Source: Berberis thunbergii
Taxonomy: Eukaryota; Streptophyta; Magnoliopsida; Ranunculales; Berberidaceae
DNA length: 64,000 nt
Assembly (NCBI GenBank): GCA_003290165.1
Contig: QNQO01007626.1
Location: forward strand, 124,001-188,000
Direction: 5' to 3'
The first letter of the stretch is position 1. Every line of letters begins with the position of its first letter. The translations under genes were made by a program, and so were the position numbers. This document shows positions 1-11,601 of this stretch, in pieces. The notes beneath the pieces are model-generated. The model saw only the letters and a program-made list of their open reading frames with translations. It was not told the DNA's origin and did not search any database.

Positions 1-595
1 CCGACGAAAGATGTTGGCGGTGGTTGATGGGCGTTGTGATAAAGAAAATGAATGAGAGATGAGGACCGAGTGGTGAGTGGTGAGTAGTGAGTGGTGGTGC
101 AGCCGGTGACGGTGGTTGAAGATGAAGTGAAACAGGGTTGTCACGCCTCTGTTTCGATGGAGTGAATGAGAGAAAACAGAGATGGGTAGGCTGTGGGTGG
201 TGATTTTGCTTGGTTGGGATGGTGATGAGAATCATAAATTTTGAAGAAGAGGTTTTAGTATTCTGTATTTTTTTTTTCCTTATCTTCTACCCCTTTCTTA
301 TTCATTTCTATTGTATTTATAGAGAATTAAGAAAATGAACTTTGACAAGTTAAGGGGAGGGTTCAATGAGTGATTTAAGGCTTAAATCAAACTAGAATTT
401 TGGATAATTAAGAGAATATGCTTTGGGTTTGATTGGGTTTGGCATTGGGTTTGGGTTTACGGATTTGGTTTTGAGTTTAGGTTATAGGCTTAGGCTATTC
501 TCACCTCCACTTCCTCTGAAGTCACCGTCTGTGATTTATTCATTGCATTTTTCTTTGATTTCTTTGATTTCTTCGTTATTGCTCCGAATTTTACA
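1..595 (-). repeat. 3' LTR of the Athila-like element (truncated by window edge)
   Basis: This stretch matches 7908-8487 closely, with scattered substitutions and small indels. Read on the minus strand the LTR begins TGTAAAATTCGG at 595, the same start as the other LTR (TGTAGAATTCGG at 8487). By comparison with the full copy, about 850 bases lie left of the window. Confidence 0.88.
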
Positions 596-2239
596 AAATC
601 TCCAAATACTTTAATATTCTCCAAAAGTTAGAAAAATTCATAATCATCCTCAACTCAATGTGTGTGTGTGTGTGAAAAGCACTATCAACATAACTTTTCA
701 TTTCAAAGTAAAATAATGACTAAATCTCCTGTAGAAAGTTTGTTTTGACTTCAAACTTCTCATGTCACTCACAATAAAGCACTCAGAGATTTGGTATTTC
801 ACTCAGTTTTTATGTGAGGAAAGAGTAAATAATGGAAAACAATCATCTCACATATAATATTATGAAGAACGGATTTTTCAAGAATGGAATGAATATGATC
901 TCATGGACAAGGATATCAATTACGTTTGGGAATGTTGAATCAAACATCATAGGTATTGGTTATTAAATCTCCACATCTACAGAACCAACCTTTACCTAAG
1001 ATCAACTAGGACCTTGTTGGGTTGTAACGGGACTTGGGTAATGGTTAATAAGGAATGTTAAAGGATTCTAACAAAAATTTCTAGGAATGTATACACTGAT
1101 TCACGAACAATTAGGGTTGTCAATAATAAACCAATGTTGCGCACCATCAATTTTTTCTTCATTCTCACATCTTTATCCTCATTGAGGAATCATTTTTTTT
1201 TTCTTTTCACATAGAGGATTTATGAAATATCTCATATTTTGCTTTTTAATGCCTTTTTTACACCAAGTATATCCATCCATACACATTCCCAGAAAAGTTG
1301 GGTAAAGGTTAATGGGTTAACAAATAAAAGTTATTCTAAGGCTCAAAAGGCTACAAAAAGGTTAATGTTATGGGTGGGTTAAAAAGCTAGTTAATGGTCT
1401 AAAGAAAGAAAAAGAAAAAAAATGCCTAGATCATTTCCTAAATTCGGATCAGTATTATGACATCTCAATTGAATAAGCCAAGAAGTTCTAGTGTAATAAT
1501 TCAATTTTGATGTCATTTCCAAAACCAGAAAAAATGAGAATAATGAGATCATCAACGAGATAATACGGACTCAAGAAAAATCAGAGTTTATGTATAACCT
1601 TGGAAAAAATAGAAAGGTTCAAAACTTTCAGGGTTAAGTCTCCATTATTATTCTAAGGTTTTCTAGTATATACTTCGCTCATCAACTTCAAGTTATGCTA
1701 ACATGGCTCATGGTGCAAAGATAACCGAGTTGAAAAATCTTATGAACTAGATCTAACTTAAGGATCATACTAAACTTTCAGTCTTATCAATATACCAATA
1801 TGTCAAGTTGGCTTGCATTTTCTTGAGAATAAAACATTTAAAATCCATTTTCATAATCGCAAAAGACCAAATTTTCTTGACAGAAAAGCACCATTTTTTT
1901 TTTAAGAATAAGAAAAGAAAACACTACGAAAAATTCACCGACTCATAAACCCTACCCCTAAACCTAATCCAAACATTGTCCTCAATGTTTAACAAAATAA
2001 TTCTTACAAATTAATGAAATAAGTACATGAGAGGAGGTTAGAACAATATTACCACGGTGAAGATTTTACCAATTTCCACGAGTAATTCATCGAAGAGAGC
2101 TCAGAGAAAAAAGAATTGTAGATTAGTTAATAGAAATAGATAAAATACACACTCAACATGCACTCTTACAACAAAAGATGGGTTGCCTCCCAATAGCGCT
2201 TGGCTTAATGTCATCAGCTCGATAAAACCCAAAAAATCC
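596..2239 (-). other. 3' untranslated part of the Athila-like element
   Basis: There is no credible ORF, and any env-like reading frame known from some Athila elements is absent or unrecognisable. Just after the pol stop (about 2174-2200) lies the GGGAGGCAACCCA-type sequence often seen 3' of pol in this group. The bases next to the LTR (596-607, minus-strand ATTTGGAGATTT) are a weak candidate polypurine tract. A short GT repeat sits near 660-674. Confidence 0.55.
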
Positions 2240-3300
2240 TCAATTCTCATACACAGGGTCCTCTAATAGAATCACATCAACCTCGACTTCTAATCGAGGT
2301 AACTCTAAGAATGGCTTAAGTCGTTGACCATTTACCTTAAATACATGGCCATCCTTAGGGTTAACGATCTCCACAGCTCCATGTGGGAACACTGCTTTCA
2401 CAATATAAGGTCCAAACCACCGATATCTCAACTTTCCAGGAAAAAGTCGAAACCGAGAGTTGAACACAAAACTTTTTGAGACGGTTCAAAGGACTTACGA
2501 AGAATGGATTTATCATGAAATATTTTCGTTCGTTCTTTGTAGATTTTGGCATTGTGCTACGAATCATTTCGAATCTCTTCCAACTCATTAAGTTGAAGCT
2601 TACGATGCGATGCAGCCTTGACCATATCAAAATTGAACATCTTGATGGCCCAATATGCACGATGTTCCAATTCCACAGGCAAATGACATGCTTTTCCAAA
2701 AACAAGCCTATATGGAGACATTCCAATCAGGGTCTTAAATGTTGTTCTATAAGCCCAGAGAGCATCACTCAGACGTTGAGACCAGTCTTTACGATCTGGT
2801 CTGACTGTCTTCTCTAGAATGTTTTTAATCTCCCGATTGGAAATCTCAACTTGCCCACTTGTTTGTAGATGATAGGGGGTGCCAACTTTATGAGTGATGG
2901 AGTATTTTTTTACTAATAGCTCGAATGGTCTATTGCAAAAATGAGAACTATTGTCATTTATAATGGCACGCGGAATACCAAAACGAGAAAAGATATTATC
3001 TTTCAAGAATCTTACCACAACCCTGTGGTCATTCGTTTTACATGGTATCGCTTCTACCCATTTGGACACATAATCCACAGCAACAAGGATGAAAAGATTG
3101 CCAAACGAAGGCGGGAATGGTCCCATGAAATCAATATCCCAAACATCAAAATTTTCAACCACAAGAATATTAGTAAGGGGCATCATGTTGCGACGAGAAA
3201 TGGAACTCATTCGTTGGCATCGACACAAGTGGTGCAAAAGGCATGAGTATCTCGAAAAGGGTAAGCCAATAAAAACCACTCTGCAAAACTTTTGCAGCTG
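2240..3300 (-). pseudogene. Athila-like integrase remnant
   Basis: The integrase core is in the 3510-2557 frame and its C-terminal part is in the 2467-2240 frame, so a frameshift lies between 2557 and 2467. The three catalytic acids can be seen: D in WDIDFMGP, D in IINDNSSHF, and E in [11 protein letters not shown]. The motif around the second acid is altered, since NDNSS replaces the usual SDGGT type. The C-terminal piece has the PGKLRYRWFGPY and KVNGQRLKP signatures of plant gypsy integrases. The zinc-binding head lies in a different frame just upstream (3694-3170), so another frameshift falls near 3250. This would insert cDNA into the genome if intact, but it is broken. Confidence 0.85.
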
Positions 3301-3835
3301 TTTTTCTAGAGCTAAAATGACCACCACAAGCTTGCTCATGACAAAATGAGATGATGCTGTGAAATTCACTCTCAGGAACACATCTCCTGTTAACCTGATC
3401 AAGACAATACTTGAACAAGTATGAATCATCCCAGAAGAAATGTCTAACCTCAGCAAGAAATTTGGATCTATCTTGTTTAGACCACTTAAAAGGAAGTTGA
3501 CCTGTAACAAGATAGTTCACGATATCTGCATACCAAGGTAATTGGGAGAGAGCAAATAATTGTTCATCAGTAAATGACTCATTCAATGGTAAATATTCGC
3601 TAGATGACTCTACCATAAGTCTAGATAACTGGTCAGCTACAACGTTTTCGGAACCTTTCTTGTTCTGAATTTCAATATCAAACTCTTGTAGCAATAGGAC
3701 CCATCGAATTAAGCGACGTTTAACATCTTTTTTAGATAAAAGACTACAACTAATAATTACTTTGGATCCTATAAGGTAAGACCAAAATTTGTCTAGAGCA
3801 AAGACTACAGCTAATAACTCTTTCTCAGTGTGGAG
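3170..3835 (-). pseudogene. Athila-like RNase H end and integrase zinc-binding head
   Basis: The frame running from 3694 to 3170 begins in the C-terminal part of RNase H (DQLSRL motif after an ENVVADQ segment). It continues into the integrase His/Cys zinc-binding region (H-E-Q-A-C-G-G-H around 3330). The reading frame differs by one base from the upstream RT frame, so a frameshift sits near 3835, where the conserved LNY-KEL segment of RNase H changes frame. A second shift near 3250 separates it from the integrase core. Confidence 0.75.
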
Positions 3836-5352
3836 TAATTAAGTTGTGCGTCTTGTAGAGTTCTACTAGCGTAATAAATGACATGTCGTTTTTTGTCCAA
3901 TCGTTGTCCTAGGACAGCTCCGAGTTCAAAGTCGGAAGCATCACACATAAGCTCAAAGGGAAAGTTCCAATTAGGAGATTGGATGATTGGAGCTGAAGTC
4001 AATAATTGTTTAAGCTTCTCAAAAGCTTTCAAACAATCTTCATCAAAAACAAAAACCACGTCTTTAGCAAGTAAATTGCATAAAGGACGAGTGATTTTGC
4101 TAAAGTCTTTGATGAATCTTCGATAAAATCCAGCATGGCCTAGAAAAGATCCAATTTCCTTAACCGTCTTTGGAGGCGAAAGACTCAAAATTAAATCAAT
4201 TTTGGCTTTGTCGACTTCAATTCCCTTGTGTGAAATTACATGTCCAAGAACAATGCCCTGTCGTACCATAAAATGACATTTCTCCCAATTTAAGACAAGA
4301 TTTTTCTCCACACATCTATTTAACACTAAAGTTAAATGATGTAGACATTCATCAAATGAATCACCAAATACTGAGAAATCATCCATAAAAACCTCGAGGA
4401 ACCTCTCAACCATATCGGAAAAAACACTAAGCATGCACCGCTGAAAAGTAGCGGGTGCGTTACACAATCCAAAGGGCATTATCCGATATGCGAAAATACC
4501 AAAGGGACAAGTGAATGTGGTCTTCTCTTGATCCTTGGGTGCAATGGGAATTTGGTTATAACCGGAATACCCATCAAGAAAACAATAGTAATCATGTCCG
4601 GCTAACCTTTCAAGCATTTGATCAATGAAAGGAAGAGGAAAGTGATCCTTCCTTGTGACCAAGTTCAACTTACGGTAATCAATACATACTCGCCACCCTG
4701 TGGTCATGCGGGTTGGTACTAATTCATTCTTGTCATTCTTGATTACTGCTACCCCTGACTTCTTTGGGACAATTTGAACAAGACTGACCCAAGGACTATC
4801 CGAGATTGGGTAAATTATACCCACATCCAACAATTTGAGCACTTAGGCTTGGACAACTTCCTTTAGCTTAGGATTAAGTCTACGTTGCATTTCATGCGAT
4901 ACTTTGGCATTATCTTCGATATGAATGCGATGCATGCAAACGATTGGACTTATTCCTTTAATATCCGCGATAGTCCACCCAAGTGTTGTTTTATGTTCTT
5001 TTAAAACATCTAACAATTTTCCTTCCTGTTATTCAGTCAATGCAGATGAAATAATAATAGGTAAGGTGTTGTCAACACCTAAAAATGCATACTTGAGGTT
5101 GTCAGGTAATATTTTTAGGTCGAGCTTCGGTGGTTTTTCAACGGAAGGCACTTGTTTTTACTCACTGAGTAGAAGAGGTTCCACCCTATGCTTCCATTTA
5201 TAACTGGTTTCCATTATAGGGGTAGAGTCAAGCAAAGCATTGACTTCCCTGATGGAATCATTAATATCGAAGTCTAAATTAAAATGAGTCAAACAAGCCT
5301 CTAAAGGATCATTAAACTGAGGAAATGAATGTTCCGCCAAACTCTCAATCAT
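3811..5352 (-). pseudogene. Athila-like reverse transcriptase remnant
   Basis: The long open part (4842-3811) carries the RT domains in order: WRVCIDYRKLN, then YSGYNQIPI, then MPFGLCNAPATFQRCM, then the catalytic FMDDFSVFG. The RNase H start (FELMCDASDFELGAVLGQ) follows. The frame upstream to 5352 is the same but is cut by in-frame stops at 5158-5160, about 5030 and 4843-4845. The protease frame (6183-5377) is also in this phase. It was therefore once a single protease-RT reading frame, now broken by at least four stops and a frameshift near 3835. Confidence 0.88.
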
Positions 5353-5376
5353 GTTAACCTCAAAGGAATCCTCAGA

Positions 5377-6183
5377 CTAGGGACGTTGTCGACTTACATT
5401 GAATACGTTGAGTTTGACGGTCATGTTACCAAATGATAATTTCATGATTACATTTCGACAGTTAATGAAAGCATTGGATGTGGCAAAAAATGGACGACCC
5501 AAAATAACTGGAATGTGACTAAAGGGATTGTGAACAGGTTGTATGTCAAGGACTATGAAATCCACAGGGAAATAAAATTTGTCAACCTTAATGATCACAT
5601 CCTCTATCATACCGCGGGGGACTCGGACAAATCTGTCTGCCAATTGCAGTGTCACTTGAGTTGGTTTCAACTCACCAAGATCCAATTGCATATATACTGA
5701 ATATGGCAATAGATTAACACTTGACCCTAAATCTAACAGTGCCTTCCCAATCATATGATCACCAATCACACATGCAATAGTCGGGCAACCAGGATCTCTG
5801 TACTTAGGTGGGGTTTTGTGTTGAAGGATGGAGCTGACTTGCTCAGTTAGGAAGGCTCTTTTGTGCACATTCATTTTTCGCTTTTGTGTACACAAATCCT
5901 TCAAAAACTTGGCATAAGAGGAAACTTGCTTAATGTCCTCGAGTAATGGAATATTGATTTGAACTTGTTTAAAATTTTCCATTATATCGTTGGCATTTGT
6001 TCCTTTCTTCGCCGGAACTAACTCCGATGGAAATGGTGCTCTAGGCATATAGGATGCCTTGGTGGGATCAAAGTCAAGATGATGATCCTCTTGAGAAGAT
6101 GAGGCTTTATCAACCTCCTTCTCAGATGGAGATGTGACTTGCTTTGGCGTGGATTGGGATTCAGGATCAATCAAATTAGGCAT
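5377..6183 (-). pseudogene. Athila-like gag-C-terminal/protease remnant
   Basis: This is a 268-codon open frame. Residues about 60-130 match the linker before the protease of Athila-type elements (YAKFLKDLC, RKMNVHKRAFLTEQVS). The protease centre follows as ALLDLGSSVNLLPYSVY, with the C-terminal ILGRPFFAT motif further on. The catalytic triplet is D-L-G instead of the usual D-S/T-G, as is typical of this lineage. A single in-frame stop at 5377-5379 separates it from the RT frame. The first Met at 6183 is only the first available in the open frame. The upstream gag is missing. Confidence 0.82.
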
Positions 6184-7020
6184 TCTAATTTGGTTGTCAA
6201 CTTGTTTTCCACTCCTAAAACTATTGGATTCACCTTGGTCTTGGTTGTCCTATGAACACCGTACCTAAAAGATGGCTCTATCTAACTTGCTAACTAATTT
6301 TAATTATGTTTGGCTATTAGTTGCACACAGCTGGAGTGATGAGGTGGGGATATCAAGTCCCACCAGTTTCTATTTAGAAGCTGGGCATGCTTATTATGAA
6401 TTACTAAAGTTTAGCATCCACAATTACAGAAATTAAACAACCAATCACACAATTTCAAACAATTACACAAAACACCTGGGTCGCTAATACATTGCGTGTG
6501 ATAGAAGTACTTACAGTGTGCGTATTCCGTTCTGCACAAAAAGTTAGCACAATCAGACTTCTTTTTATCCGTTTCAATAAGCACACAAGCATATGCAATC
6601 AAATTACTGGTCTTGGTTTTAGAAGTCGGATTTCTAAATCATAAAAAAAATTTATTGAGTAACAATTAAAATTGTTTCCCTATAATTTATTTTGACTTGA
6701 ATTTTTTTTTGGTTTTTTTTAGGTGATTAAAAATGGAAAACAATAGAGTTTACAAAAATTATTACACCACACGCTCGTAAAACGAGGTGAAAATAAAATT
6801 AAAACTCCCCTCACAAAATAAAAAAATTTAATTAAAATTTGCTTGATGTTTGCAAGATCGTCCAATTTTCTCAAGAAGCGTGTATTCTACAAAATCAAAC
6901 AAATAACACGAAATGAGTGTAAAAAGAACTTAACAATATAAAATTATTTTTTTTTCTTCTAAAATTTTGTTTTTTTTAAATTAGTGAAAATAAATCTTAA
7001 ATTCAATTACACCGCTACCT
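6184..7020 (-). other. Leader between primer site and protease remnant; gag missing
   Basis: About 840 bases of AT-rich DNA with homopolymer runs and no long ORF. Gag of Athila-type elements would normally fill this place and be longer than the space available. The stretch therefore looks like a leader plus a deletion that removed gag. Confidence 0.55.
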
Positions 7021-7038
7021 TCCCCGGCAACGGCGCCA
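7021..7038 (-). other. Primer-binding site, tRNA-Asp type
   Basis: On the minus strand this reads TGGCGCCGTTGCCGGGGA, the complement of the 3' end of plant tRNA-Asp including CCA. It begins six bases after the LTR end, the normal place for minus-strand cDNA priming. Athila/Tat-group elements commonly use this tRNA. Confidence 0.9.
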
Positions 7039-7044
7039 AAAACT

Positions 7045-8487
7045 TGTTGCGGGTTTAACTGTCCTAAACAAATAGGCTAATTTGACCCACTTGTAATAAT
7101 CGCAAGTGCACGGTGTCTAACTGGTAGACAACGGCAAGTACAGGTCGATCCCACGAGGAAGGTGGATTAAATTGAATATAATAATTTACCTAAACTAATT
7201 TGGAGAAAATGAGGGTTACAGTGTTTAAAAATCCGAGTTAAACAAAAGTAATAAAAATAACAATAAATAAAAGAAAATAGTTTGAGGGAAACCACAATTT
7301 GCAAAATATTTTTCAAGCTCCTAAAATTATATTCAATTTTTCTTATTATTCCAATTTCAAATAAATGACTCTAGCAATGTATAAACTCCTAGCATTAATT
7401 GTCTTGTTAGGGCACAATTTGTCACAAGTTTAATTATTCAATTAAAACATGTTTGATTTATAACATAATATTTTTCTAACAACCTAAGATGCATGACATA
7501 TTAGGTGAAAGTAAAATATTATAAATTGTGAATCAATTAATATTAATCATGGAATAATAAAGTAAAATTAAATTAATTCTAGAGTTTGAGACTTAATTCA
7601 CTATGGTGTTACAGAGCATTCAGCAGGGTGCAAACAGGAACAGGTCCAGTGTGGCTCAGCAGATCCCAGTGGGTGCAAATAGTTCTGATATTTCTCTGTC
7701 GAGGTGCTCTCAGCAAGGTCCACTTGGTGCCAGTAGCGTCAACTTGATTTAAGTCTTTGTAGTGGTACTGAGTTATAAGGTTGGGTGCAAATAGTACCCC
7801 AACCTTTATTCCTCAATTCGAACAGAGAGGGAGGTGGAAAGACGATGTGGGCGATCTGCTCCTGTCTGGTGGTGAGCAGGGACTGCGACAAGAGCAGATG
7901 TGGTCTTCCGGCGAAAGATGTTGGTGGTGGTTGATGGGTGTTGTGATGAAGAAAATGAATGAGAGATGAGAACCGAGTGGTGAGTGGTGGTGCAGCCGGC
8001 GACGGTGGTTAGAGATGAAGTGAAACAGGGTTGTCACGCCCCCTGTTTCGGTGGAGTGAATGAGAGAAAACAGAGATGGATAGGCTGTGAGTGGTGATTT
8101 TGCTTGGTTGAGATGGTGATGAGAATCACAAATTGTGAAGAAGAGGTTTTGGTATTCTGTATTTTTTTTTTCTTTCCCTTCTCTTCTTCCCCTTTCTTAT
8201 TCATTTCTATTGTATTTATAGATAATTAAGAAAATGAACTTTGACAAGTTAAGGGGAGGGTTCAATGAGTGATTTAAGGCTTAAATCAAACTAGAATATT
8301 GGATAATTAAGAGAATATGTTTTGGGTTTGGCATTGGGTTTGGGTTTACGGATTTGGTTTTAGGTTTGGTTTTGAGTTTAAGTTATGGGCTTAGGTTATT
8401 CTCACCTCCACTTCCTCTGAAGTCATCGTCTGTGATTTATTCATTGCATTTTTCTTTGATTTCTTCGTTATTGCTCCGAATTCTACA
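7045..8487 (-). repeat. 5' LTR of the Athila-like element, 1443 bp
   Basis: The LTR is bounded by TG on the minus strand at 8487 and by CA at 7045, next to the tRNA-Asp primer site. The segment 7908-8487 is duplicated at 1-595. The short ORFs inside it (around 7781-8037) run through low-complexity GGTGGT-type sequence and look spurious. Confidence 0.88.
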
Positions 8488-8788
8488 GAAACACAAAAAT
8501 TTAATAATTAATTTAAAATAAAATAAAACAATGATTAATAAAAATATTAAAAGGGGTAAAAAAAATGTTATAATTATGTGATTATCAATATTGTCTTAGA
8601 TTTATTGAAAACGTGTATCTTATTACACAAAATTCAAACCTCTTATCAAATTCAAACACCATATAATTGAAGTTCGGATTCATTTATTTCTCCTAGGCTT
8701 AGATTATGTTGCTTTATCATTTTCATTCATCCTGATCATTGACACGTTACTAGAGGATGTACCCCTACTATTCCTTGAAATAAATAAA
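8488..8788. other. AT-rich spacer, nothing recognised
   Basis: This is the flank of the Athila-like LTR. It is AT-rich, and no coding similarity or terminal repeat was seen. Confidence 0.5.
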
Positions 8789-8965
8789 AAATTTATGTTC
8801 ATAGAAATTAGCATCATTCGATTCTATGACAACATAATCATTTAGGTTATAGAATTTATAGGCTTTGTTGTTAATGACATAGCCTATGAATACACACTCA
8901 TAGGCCCTACTGGCAAACTTGTTCCTTTTTTTATCAGAAATTCTTACATATGCTAATCCTTTAGT
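8789..8965 (-). pseudogene. Ty1/copia pol fragment (region just after integrase core)
   Basis: The minus strand encodes 59 codons without a stop, including LAYVRISDKKRNKF, SRAYECVFIGY, NNKAYKFYNL and VIESNDANFYE. This is the conserved segment just C-terminal of the copia integrase core (SH3-like part). A stop codon sits just upstream of the match, and nothing recognisable follows downstream. It is an isolated scrap of a copia polyprotein. Confidence 0.75.
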
Positions 8966-8989
8966 GGGTCATGTGGCACGACACCACTA

Positions 8990-9400
8990 ACCCACTAATT
9001 TCCCACTACAACTATCAACAATTGTTGACCTATCACGCACGTGTTCCGCTCACTCATCTACGAGCAGATGGCTCCCGACCTATCCCGTGCCCCACTCATC
9101 TATGAGAAGATGACACTAATCTGTCACATATCTCACTCATCTACCACGTGTTTCACTTATCTGTGGGTAAAATACTTATTATACCTCTATAAATAGCCAA
9201 ACAAAAACTCATTTTTGGGTAATACTTTTTTGAATCTCAATTCTCTCTAAGGCCATAGAGAAACAAACACATTTTTCAAATATATTATTTTAACATCATC
9301 GGAGTCCCCATGGCAGACACCACACTGGTGTCAAGAATCTTTGTTCATCTTATGTAGATTGCTTCACATGATCAGCACATACTTTGGTAAAATTTTGCAT
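8990..9400 (+). promoter_or_regulatory. LTR-like promoter fragment with TATA box
   Basis: A block with reiterated CACTCATCTA/CACGTG-type short motifs is followed by TATAAATA at 9188-9195. After it comes a TCTCTCTAAGG leader and a CATCGGAGTCCCC segment near 9297, resembling the end of some plant LTRs. No second copy, primer site or LTR end is visible. The LTR reading is therefore inference. Confidence 0.3.
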
Positions 9401-9580
9401 CGACATTACTTTGTATATATTTCGTCCAAAATTGCAAACCATATATTATAAAGTAATTGTACTATACAACATAGCTTCGATCATAAATCAGATAAATATC
9501 TCTGAAATAATAATAAAATGAAAGTCAAGCTTTGAGATGGCGATAGATCTTAAATGGTTGTGTTTGAGTGTTTCCAATCC

Positions 9581-9751
9581 CAGAAATTCTAAATGGCCTG
9601 GGTTTTCAGCCTGGGGGGCGAAGTTACACTATTGCCCCTCCCTCTTTAACAACCTTTTGAAAAAGTGTTTAAAAAGGAGGGGGCAAAAGTGTAAATTCAC
9701 CCCCTCCCAGGCACCAACCTCGCTGATTTCCCAGGCCAGCTAGAATTACTC
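9581..9751. mobile_element. MULE-type MITE, 171 bp, with 9-bp TSD
   Basis: The two halves are imperfect inverted repeats. The left end is CAGAAATTCTAAATGGCC and the inverted right end is GAGTAATTCTAGCTGGCC. They are bracketed by a direct 9-bp repeat TTCCAATCC (9572-9580 and 9752-9760). A 9-bp duplication fits the Mutator superfamily. The interior has inverted GGGGGCAAAAGTGTAAATT-like blocks. The ORF at 9537-9743 crosses it and is not a gene. Confidence 0.75.
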
Positions 9752-9939
9752 TTCCAATCCCTCTGATTCATTGACACGTCACTAAATTAGTTGTCAACAA
9801 CATGGTACTTTGTTTATTGTCCATGTTGGGCGGTGGTATTTTTAGCATTTAAGAGATAGGTACAAATTAAGTTATTCAACTGGTGAACAAAAATGAGAGG
9901 TCATAAAAAAGTTTCACTTTTGTACGATAAGAGTTTGCA

Positions 9940-11289
9940 TAGGGATGGCAGTGGGGGCGAATTTTCACGGATATTCGCCCCACCCAATCCGTTTGGGGCG
10001 GTTTTGGATATGGTTGAATGGATTTTCGGGTGGTTTTGGGTATCCAAAAAATATCCGTTCACTATTCGGGGGGATACGGATTTGGCCATATCTGCCCCGC
10101 GGATATCCGTTTAAGTAGTAAAATTACTAGAATACCCTCTATTAAATTAGTGAAATTACACATTAATACTATATAAAAACCAAAGTTATTCGGTGATATA
10201 GTGAAATCACATTCTCCCCTCATTCACATTCTCCCCGCCATTGCCATTCTCCCCCTCTCACTCACATTCTCCCCCTCTATCACAGCGATTAGCAAAGGCG
10301 AGGTCAAAGGCGGAGGCGGAGGTCGAAGGCCGAAGCTCGAAGGGTCGTCTTCGTCCCTTCATCTCCTTCTCAGAATCTCAGACACTCGAAGACGAAGGGA
10401 TTACTCCTCCTCTCTTCTGCTGAGATTTCGCAAGGAAGATCCATCCTCCTCCCTCTTCCTACTGCTGCAGAGTCTTCCTCCTTCCTCCTCGCGGTGATCC
10501 CCTCCCTTCCCCTGGTCCTCTTCATCCCTTTATCTCAGAGAGATCTCTATTGGAAGATCAAGATCAAGATCACAGCGAAGGAGGTCGTCGCCCCTTCTCC
10601 TTCCCAGATCTAAGATCTGATTAGATTTGATCTTAGATCAGATGTGATCAGAGATCAGATATGATCTGACCTATCCGATCTCATCAGATCAGACCTCGAT
10701 CTCATCAGATCTGATCTGATCTCGATTTTGATTTCGATCTCAACAGATCTGATCTCGATTTCGATCTCATCAGATCTGATCTCGATCTCATCAGATCTGA
10801 TCTCGATCTCATCAGATCTCGATCTTAGAGTTCAGATCAGATCAGATCTGATTTTTTTTGGTAATTTGTTGTAATTTTAGATTGAATTTGTTGTAATTTT
10901 TAGATCGGTTTTTTTTTTTTTTTTGTGATTCGTTGTAATTTGTTTATATGAGATTCAGATATCTGATTTTGTAATTTTGTAATTTGCTATGATAAATTTG
11001 TTGTAATTTGCTATTGATACTGAGAAAAAAAAAACTAAAAATTAAATTGGTCGGGTCGGGTCGGGGATTCTAAACCCTATACCTATTTCATGCGGATATC
11101 CGGGGCGGGGTGGATATCCGCAAATCCGTCTGGGGCGGTGGCGGTTTTGAAAAATAATACCAAACGGATATGCGGGGCGGATTTTAATCCCTGCAATTCT
11201 CAGCGGGGCGGATTTTAATCCCCGCAATTCTCAGCGGGGCGGAAATGGATTTGCTTAAATCTGCCCCAATCCGCCCCGTTGCCATCCCT
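9940..11289. mobile_element. Nonautonomous hAT-like element, 1.35 kb (copy 1)
   Basis: The left end is TAGGGATGGCA and the inverted right end is AGGGATGGCAACGGGGCGG. GC-rich subterminal sequence (GGGGCGG and ATATCCG repeats) follows each end. The same organisation occurs at 27744-29100. The direct repeat TTTGCA lies at both flanks (9934-9939 and 11290-11295), a shortened target duplication with a few bases lost at the right junction. The interior has a CT-rich leader-like stretch and a GATC/AGATCT array but no transposase. Confidence 0.75.
10617..10852. repeat. GATC/AGATCT-rich iterated array (copy 1)
   Basis: Degenerate reiteration of GATCTGATC and CAGATCTGATCTCGATCTCAT-type units, all built from the palindromes GATC and AGATCT. 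It lies inside the hAT-like element. The sister element carries an equivalent array at 28426-28690. Confidence 0.85.
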
Positions 11290-11321
11290 TTTGCACAACA
11301 AAAGTTTCCAAGTACAGGAAG

Positions 11322-11388
<67 letters not shown>
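11322..11388. repeat. (TAA)n microsatellite
   Basis: About 22 uninterrupted ATA/TAA trinucleotides. The poly-tyrosine ORF on the other strand is an artefact of this repeat. Confidence 0.95.
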
Positions 11389-11390
<2 letters not shown>

Positions 11391-11601
11391 GGTTGGGACT
11401 ATGATTCTGAGCACCCTATTTTGAGAATTTACTTAAAATAGTAGTTATTTTTTAAAATATATTTTAAAAGTTGTCCTAGAAAATTTTGTTTGAAAGTCAC
11501 AATCTGCCAAGGTTTTTTTTTCTTTCTGAAAACTTGTTTTTTGTTAGATTGTAGTATTCTGTAAAGGATTCGTTTTCATGTATTTATGATCATTAGAAAT
11601 A

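Larger units (their letters stand above)
1..8487 (-). mobile_element. Athila-like Ty3/gypsy LTR retrotransposon, decayed, cut by window start
   Basis: The element reads right to left: 5' LTR (7045-8487), primer-binding site (7021-7038), protease, reverse transcriptase, RNase H and integrase remnants (6183 down to 2240), a 1.6-kb 3' untranslated stretch, then a 3' LTR (595 down past base 1). The tRNA-Asp primer site, the D-L-G-S protease centre and the FMDD-type RT are characteristic of Athila/Tat-group plant gypsy elements. Several in-frame stops and at least three frameshifts break pol, and no gag N-terminal region is recognisable. The outer flank at the left lies outside the window, so the target duplication cannot be checked. 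It is non-functional as it stands. Confidence 0.88.

Noticed and set aside
7781..8037. ORFs on both strands inside the Athila LTR
   Set aside because: GGTGGT-rich LTR sequence; the frames are not conserved in the other LTR copy.
11184..11414. ORF with a long poly-tyrosine run
   Set aside because: It is a read-through of the (TAA)n microsatellite.
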